Source of the DNA: AC-69 sp963751665
GTDB lineage: Bacteria > Actinomycetota > UBA4738 > HRBIN12
DNA: 64,000 nt
Reading direction: 5' to 3'
Assembly (NCBI GenBank): GCA_963751665.1
Contig: CAVVVF010000001.1
Coordinates: 310,001 to 374,000 of the forward strand
Of the stretch, positions 61,101-64,000 are shown piece by piece. The notes under the pieces were generated by a model. It saw nothing but the letters and a program-made list of their open reading frames with translations. It was not told the origin of the DNA and ran no database searches. Position numbers and translations under genes: made by a program. Position 1 is the first letter of the stretch. The number at the start of each line of letters is the position of its first letter.

Positions 61101-61539
61101 CCCCCTCAAGGGACTCCACGACGCCGGTGTTCTTACTGATGGTGCGCGAGTCGTACCAGGGAAGGTTGGGGCCAGTACCGGCGAGCGTCGTGTGGTTGTA
61201 CGTGAAGGGCCCAGCGGCGACGAGGTCGGTGCTGATGTTGGCGCCTGTGCTGGGGCTCGGCGGAGCCGGCAGCGGCGCTGTCGAAGTGGTCCGCGTTCGA
61301 TTTGTCGCCCCAGAGGAGGTCGAAGAATCGCCCTTGGACGCGGCCTTTCCGCTATCGGACGTGCTGTCGGACGTGCTGTGCCAGCCCCACGCATTGAACG
61401 ATCCAGAGTCGAGCGCACTCGCGGCAATCATCCCGAGGCTCTGGCTGATGACCAGGGCCAAAGACACAACCAGTACGACGAGCTCGAACCTGGGGCCGGG
61501 CTTGCGATGCCAACCCCGGCTCCGATGTATCCCTCTCAT
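58105..61539 (-). CDS. Large DUF11-repeat cell-surface protein with LPXTG-like (VAFTG) anchor
   Basis: 1,144 residues, intact. Signal helix (about 19-42), a Ser/Thr/Pro-rich linker, a unique N-terminal domain (about 100-300, with FTYNHTTLAGTGPNLPWYD and CGDLVLFFVKVEVTGG), then six DUF11 modules from about residue 305 (each opening LxIxK, e.g. LDIVKAASSTQVTAGAAF, and containing NTGNxxATGVxVTDxLxDSLTG). A C-terminal sorting signal SGVAFTGATG (1104-1113) is followed by a hydrophobic helix and RRRE. It is presumably exported and attached to the wall by a sortase, which is not in the window. A GGAGGAGG box precedes the ATG. Confidence 0.88.
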   Translation of the reverse strand: MRGIHRSRGWHRKPGPRFELVVLVVSLALVISQSLGMIAASALDSGSFNAWGWHSTSDSTSDSGKAASKGDSSTSSGATNRTRTTSTAPLPAPPSPSTGANISTDLVAAGPFTYNHTTLAGTGPNLPWYDSRTISKNTGVVESLEGGDFKCGDLVLFFVKVEVTGGSGLRDVALDLSFLKEPTGQPGVGFDDIVGASLSANDSGSGGGNANLEGNETVSLSNEHDGTVGGKDAILGTVTITNLNPDDELVAAVWAHLGCEVGASPTGNLQTALMDSSSTNNDDNFSNGGQQTIPFKKIEDVARPGLDIVKAASSTQVTAGAAFTYTITVKNTGNVQATGVVVTDNLADSLTGVSASFDVDPGSAGGTGSCTVGAGNTISCAVGTLAADNNATNGPDEVVVTINATAPNTCGELSNTATVDSDQTTAQTSNQVTVTIVDCAPTLAIAKSASSSEVTAGATFSYTITVTNSGNAQATGVTITDNLADSLTGVSATFDVDPGTAGGTGNCDIGAGNTLTCPGSGQGTITLAASDGDTAGAEPDVVKVTINATAPNTCGELSNTATVDSDQTTAQTSNQVTVTIVDCAPSLTITKQAQDANGQAITTIPLGGSFNYVITVTNTGNASASPVIVTDDLNDSLTVNSTSWDVDPPDVGTDGTCTVGAGNTVSCPSTGTITLAAADTTTGGGDDTLRVVINVTVPANLTSCPTLTNSAQVRIGIEGSSSDAQSAPVDVTGCASNLTITKQGPATVGQGGAITYTITVKNTGNAQATGVIVTDDLADSLTGVAGSYNVDPGTAGETACITAAGNVVTCNVGTLAANDNATNGNDEVVVTITAKAPVGQCPTITNQASFVTEGGEGQSGTSNTVTTTVTGCAQPPPPNAGIQVIKGGPAVAHVGDTITYTFAVSLTAGSAALTSITVTDPICSAAPTLVSKTGGNQDTTLETGETWNYSCTHVVTATDPDPLPNTVTVTGTGPNGQVSDTDTHSVDIIHPAIKIVKTAKPTSIGPGETVTYTYTVTNTGDVTLFDVKVTDNKLGNICTIAQLDVGETKTCTADFTASSDFGGPLDNVGKAKGHDVTGFSVQDTDRASIDVVLGTTVTPVTPPSGVAFTGATGVIRLAGLALLLLLVGTGILFLTRRREDGTEA
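59786..59911. repeat. 126-base near-identical repeat, copy 1 (DUF11 modules)
   Basis: Matches 60218-60343 with only about 2 mismatches over 126 bases. It encodes the C-terminal end of one DUF11 module (TAQTSNQVTVTIVDCAP region). The other modules share only protein-level similarity, so this pair duplicated recently or is kept alike by gene conversion. Confidence 0.85.
60218..60343. repeat. 126-base near-identical repeat, copy 2 (DUF11 modules)
   Basis: Second copy of the repeat at 59786-59911, in direct orientation, 432 bases away in the same gene. The in-frame spacing is one DUF11 module. Confidence 0.85.
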
Positions 61540-61786
61540 GTCGCCTCCTCCGTGTGTCCGAACCTCGTAAGTCGAATGAACGACGTGCTGTCAGCCGATT
61601 ACCGTATGTTCATCCAGTCATTACCCATCTCTCATCCGTCTAACGACCTAATCTGCCAAAAGTTTCCCTTTTGGGCATCTAGGCCATTGGAATTAGGGCT
61701 GTTGGCAAGATCCAGGGTTGTCGGTTCGCGAAACGCAATAACGCACTTCCTTGCAGCGCTTGGCACCCGAGCCACCTTCCACACGA
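61540..61786. promoter_or_regulatory. Leader/intergenic region upstream of the 1,144-residue DUF11 protein
   Basis: 247 bases, lower in GC than the surroundings. Contains CCAAAAG-TTTC-CCTTTTGG hairpin (61656-61673), which may terminate the neighbouring transcript or shape a leader. A block TCCAGGGTTGTCGG (61711-61724) recurs upstream of the second DUF11 gene. Confidence 0.45.
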
Positions 61787-63286
61787 TCATCCCCCTGACC
61801 TGCGGTTTCGGCGCCGAGTGAGGAACAGGATGCCCGTCCCCAAAAGCAGGAGCGCCAGGGACAGGGCCGTCTTGGGGACCAGTCCGGCCGAACCGGTGAA
61901 CGCCAGCCCACTCAGGGGCGTCCGCGTCGGCGGAGGGGTCACTGTCGCGCCCAGGATCACGGTGACCGAAACCTTGTCCCGGTCCCTGACGGGGCGGCCG
62001 AGCACGTCGTGGCCCACGGCCGTCCCAACGTTGTCGACGGGGCCGGTCCGCATGGGTACGTGGAAGGTGGCCGTACAGGTGAAGGACTCGCTCGGCTCGA
62101 GCGGGTGGGGGACCGTGCAGATGTGGCCGAGCTTGTCGTCGGTCACGTTGACGCCGTACAGGGTGGTGTCCCCGGTGTTCCTCGTCACGTACGTGTAGGT
62201 GATCGTCTGGCCGGGCGTGACGAACGTCGGAGTCGGCGTCTTCACGATGTGGATGGCCGGGTGGATGAGGTCCACCACGTGGCTGTCCTTGTCGGTGGCC
62301 TGACGTCCTTTGGAGGAGGTCCCCGTGACGGTCGCGGTGTTCGGCACTGGATCGAGGTCCGTCGCGGTCACCACGTGCTCGCATCGGAGGTTCCACGTCT
62401 CGCCGGGCTCGAGCGTGTCGTCCTGGTCGCCCCCCTGCTTCGACACGAGGGTCGGCCCGGTGTCGCAGACGGGGTCGGTGACGGCGATGTTCGTGAGCGG
62501 CTCCGACGATGTAAGCGTCACCGCGAGCGTGTAGGTGATCGTGTCGCCTACGTGGGCCAGCGCAGGTCCGCCCTTGTCGATGTGGATACCAACGGGTCCG
62601 AGGGGAGCCTGAAAGAGGATTCCCTTGACGGGGAGCGGAACGTTCCTCGCCCCGACGTCCAGCAGCCTGGCGCTCAGGCTGGACCCCCCAAACAGGTGGG
62701 CACCTAGACCCAGGTGCGCGTTGAACCGGATCTGGGCGTTTGGGTCGGAGGGAGAGAACGTGAGTGTGAAGCTCTGGCAGGTCGTCGACGTGCCGCACCC
62801 GTCCGTCGTGTCCGCGTTCTGGACCACGGCCACGCCCGAGACGTTCGCGAACCCCACGACGGAGTTGATGCCGTCGTAGCCGGGATGTCCGGCGTTGTCC
62901 CAGGCGTCGACGAGGACGGTGATCTCGTACTGCTTACCGGCCTGGAGGTCCTTGAACAGGATGCGGTGGGGGACGTTGGCGAGCTCGTGGTAGCAGTCGG
63001 TAGTGTTGCCACAGAGGTTGCCGCTGGTCCAGCTGGGATCCGCGGCCGGGTCTTTGCCGGCCAGGAGGCCCTGGAAGGCGTCGATCTGTGTGCTGGCGAT
63101 GGGGATCGCATCGGCGGCGGCGCCCTTCCCCTTGCCCTGGCCCTTTCCGGGGGTGGCGGCGGCCACGCCGACCCAGACACCTCCGACAGCCAGCCCGACG
63201 ACCAGCGCGATAGAAAGGGAGAGCACGGCCAGTCTGAAGCGGAGACGAGAGGGCCTGCGCCCCTCGATGTCCTGCATCCCCCTCAC
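61787..63286 (-). CDS. DUF11-repeat cell-surface protein with LAFTG anchor
   Basis: 499 residues from GTG 63286 (ATG 63277 is equally possible, giving 496). Signal helix about 17-43, a unique N-terminal domain (TQIDAFQGLLAGKDPAADPSW, YHELANVPHRILFKDL) resembling no named family, then two DUF11-like modules (IHIDKGGPALAHVGDTITYTLAV and IHIVKTPTPTFVTPGQTITYTYV) that are clearly related to the last two modules of the 1,144-residue neighbour. The C-terminus is a sortase-type signal LAFTG (461-465), a hydrophobic helix and RRRNRRSGG. Confidence 0.85.
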   Translation of the reverse strand: MRGMQDIEGRRPSRLRFRLAVLSLSIALVVGLAVGGVWVGVAAATPGKGQGKGKGAAADAIPIASTQIDAFQGLLAGKDPAADPSWTSGNLCGNTTDCYHELANVPHRILFKDLQAGKQYEITVLVDAWDNAGHPGYDGINSVVGFANVSGVAVVQNADTTDGCGTSTTCQSFTLTFSPSDPNAQIRFNAHLGLGAHLFGGSSLSARLLDVGARNVPLPVKGILFQAPLGPVGIHIDKGGPALAHVGDTITYTLAVTLTSSEPLTNIAVTDPVCDTGPTLVSKQGGDQDDTLEPGETWNLRCEHVVTATDLDPVPNTATVTGTSSKGRQATDKDSHVVDLIHPAIHIVKTPTPTFVTPGQTITYTYVTRNTGDTTLYGVNVTDDKLGHICTVPHPLEPSESFTCTATFHVPMRTGPVDNVGTAVGHDVLGRPVRDRDKVSVTVILGATVTPPPTRTPLSGLAFTGSAGLVPKTALSLALLLLGTGILFLTRRRNRRSGG

Positions 63287-63738
63287 CTCGAAGTTCCTTC
63301 CGTCGGGCGCGATCTCGTAGGTCGAAACGGGGATAGGGCGCCCCCCTCGAGGCGATGGTACGTGGGGCCCCTTCCTACGCCATCAGCCGAAGGTCAGTTG
63401 GATCGGTAGGCCCTTCGCACTACGCCGACTGGTGAACGGTTGCCGAGGTCCAGGGTTGTTGGGCACGGCGCACTTTGAAGCTCGACCTCAGGTCGAGGAC
63501 GAGGCAGTCTTCATCGACAGCCACACGGGGGAGGGGGAAGAAGTGGAGGACCGGGCATCCCTTCCGATGCCTTATTGCGCGTCCACTGGGGTTCCGAGCT
63601 CGGGCCTGCCTTCCTCCTGAGCAAGCCGACGTCGGTGTCCCTTTCGCGGGCGTCACGCGCTCGCGCAGATCGGGTGGGGGAACGGGGATCCGATCGTGCC
63701 CGCGAACAGCAACGAATCTCTAGTTTCCATAATGTACA
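63287..63738. promoter_or_regulatory. Upstream region of the 499-residue DUF11 protein
   Basis: About 450 bases with no credible gene. Contains TCCAGGGTTGTTGG (63449-63462), the counterpart of the block upstream of the other DUF11 gene, and an inverted repeat CTCGACCT-C-AGGTCGAG (63482-63498). Much of the rest has no recognisable structure. Confidence 0.45.
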
Positions 63739-63744
63739 TTATGG
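63727..63744. promoter_or_regulatory. 18-base perfect palindrome, possible operator
   Basis: CCATAATGTACATTATGG, a perfect palindrome with an AT-rich core in very GC-rich DNA. It includes the stop codon of the mannosyltransferase gene. Its form fits a dimeric repressor site, but no regulator gene is adjacent. Confidence 0.5.
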
Positions 63745-64000
63745 GCGTTGAGGGGGAGCAGGCAGCGGTGGCCGGCCCAGGCGCATCCTGACACCCCACA
63801 CCGTCACCAGCCACAGCGCCTCGAACACGATCCGCCGAGAGATCTTGGACTGGCCGTGCTGGCGTTCACGGAACGTGATGGGAACCTCGCCGAGCGCGTG
63901 TCCAGCATCCCGGGCGCGCAGGACCAGCTCGATCTGAAACCCGTAGCCCTCGGAGCGTGATGGGCTGGGCGGTGAGCAGGGCCAGGGGATCGCGACGGAA
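63739..64000 (-). CDS. Polyprenol-phosphate mannosyltransferase (Ppm1/DPM1-like), 3' end (one frameshift)
   Basis: The C-terminal ~86 codons of a GT2 enzyme entering from the right edge. DPLALLTAQPIT leads, past an extra base near 63955, to SEGYGFQIELVLRARDAGHALGEVPITFRERQHGQSKISRRIVFEALWLVTVWG, which matches the C-terminus of dolichol/polyprenol-phosphate mannose synthases. It transfers mannose to a polyprenyl phosphate for glycolipid or protein mannosylation, which would fit glycosylation of exported surface proteins next door. TAA at 63741-63739 lies inside a palindrome. Confidence 0.75.
   Translation of the reverse strand, partial: SVAIPWPCSPPSPSRSEGYGFQIELVLRARDAGHALGEVPITFRERQHGQSKISRRIVFEALWLVTVWGVRMRLGRPPLPAPPQRP

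Noticed and set aside
63500..63640. Possible c-di-GMP (GEMM-type) riboswitch upstream of the 499-residue DUF11 protein
   Set aside because: A short stretch on the minus strand loosely resembles the GGACGC...GCA core, but the flanking stems and conserved AGGGCAAACC-like segment are missing.

Overview
This is a gene-dense, very GC-rich piece of chromosome from an actinobacterium, probably a deep-branching uncultured lineage. The evidence is as follows. The 23S gene carries a short form of the extra segment near helix 54 that is typical of high-GC Gram-positives. The rRNA operon uses the actinobacterial 'TTGAGAACT' leader element and has no tRNA in the 16S-23S spacer. Actinobacterial marker genes (SteA, MctB/SteB, GarA, FtsR-type MerR) sit in an order that, from memory, resembles two Mycobacterium tuberculosis blocks, roughly Rv1688-Rv1713 and Rv1822-Rv1832. 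There is no phage, transposon, CRISPR array or defence island in the window.

Layout. 1-1.5 kb: end of a riboflavin operon (ribBA end, ribH, cupin) and a cold-shock gene. 1.5-11.2 kb: infC-rpmI-rplT, a fused SpoU methyltransferase/kinase-like protein, pheS-pheT, argF, polX and mpg. 11.2-15 kb: a leftward class A penicillin-binding protein divergent from tyrS. 15-20.3 kb: a complete 16S-23S-5S rRNA operon with processing stems and terminator. 20.3-26.1 kb: small housekeeping and unknown genes (TPR proteins, beta-lactamase-fold hydrolase, OB-fold protein, DUF1015, HAD phosphatase, rhomboid). 26.1-31.5 kb: tlyA-nadK-steA-small membrane gene-mctB plus two envelope glycosyltransferase-type genes. 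31.5-47.6 kb: a long rightward run of pyrG, nudix, ald, xerD, dksA-like, deoB, deoA/pdp, M50 protease, trpS, scpA, scpB, rluB, aroH, tyrA, aroA, cmk and der. 47.7 kb: tRNA-Pro. 48-57.4 kb: the GarA/FtsR/glycine-cleavage block (pgsA-like, gcvH, garA, ftsR, dac, hpt, bifunctional nuclease, CAP protein, MerR, nuclease-like gene, gcvPA, gcvPB). 57.5-64 kb: a second CAP-domain protein, two large DUF11 surface proteins with LAFTG-type C-termini, and the end of a polyprenol-phosphate mannosyltransferase.

Two features run through the whole window. First, about 50 single-base frame disruptions, mostly apparent insertions, break 29 genes, many of them essential (pyrG six times, aroA, der, trpS, pheT, cmk). 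I read these as consensus errors in a draft or long-read metagenomic assembly. Such genes are annotated over their full span with the shift points noted, and residue counts given for them assume correction. Second, many starts have a TAnnnT -10 hexamer 7-17 bases upstream and no Shine-Dalgarno, which suggests frequent leaderless transcription.

The more unusual content is the methyltransferase/degenerate histidine kinase fusion, a GarA homologue with an N-terminal zinc ribbon, a small membrane gene wedged between steA and steB, a PD-(D/E)XK-like gene coupled to a MerR regulator in front of glycine decarboxylase, and a pair of paralogous DUF11 surface proteins sharing an upstream element.
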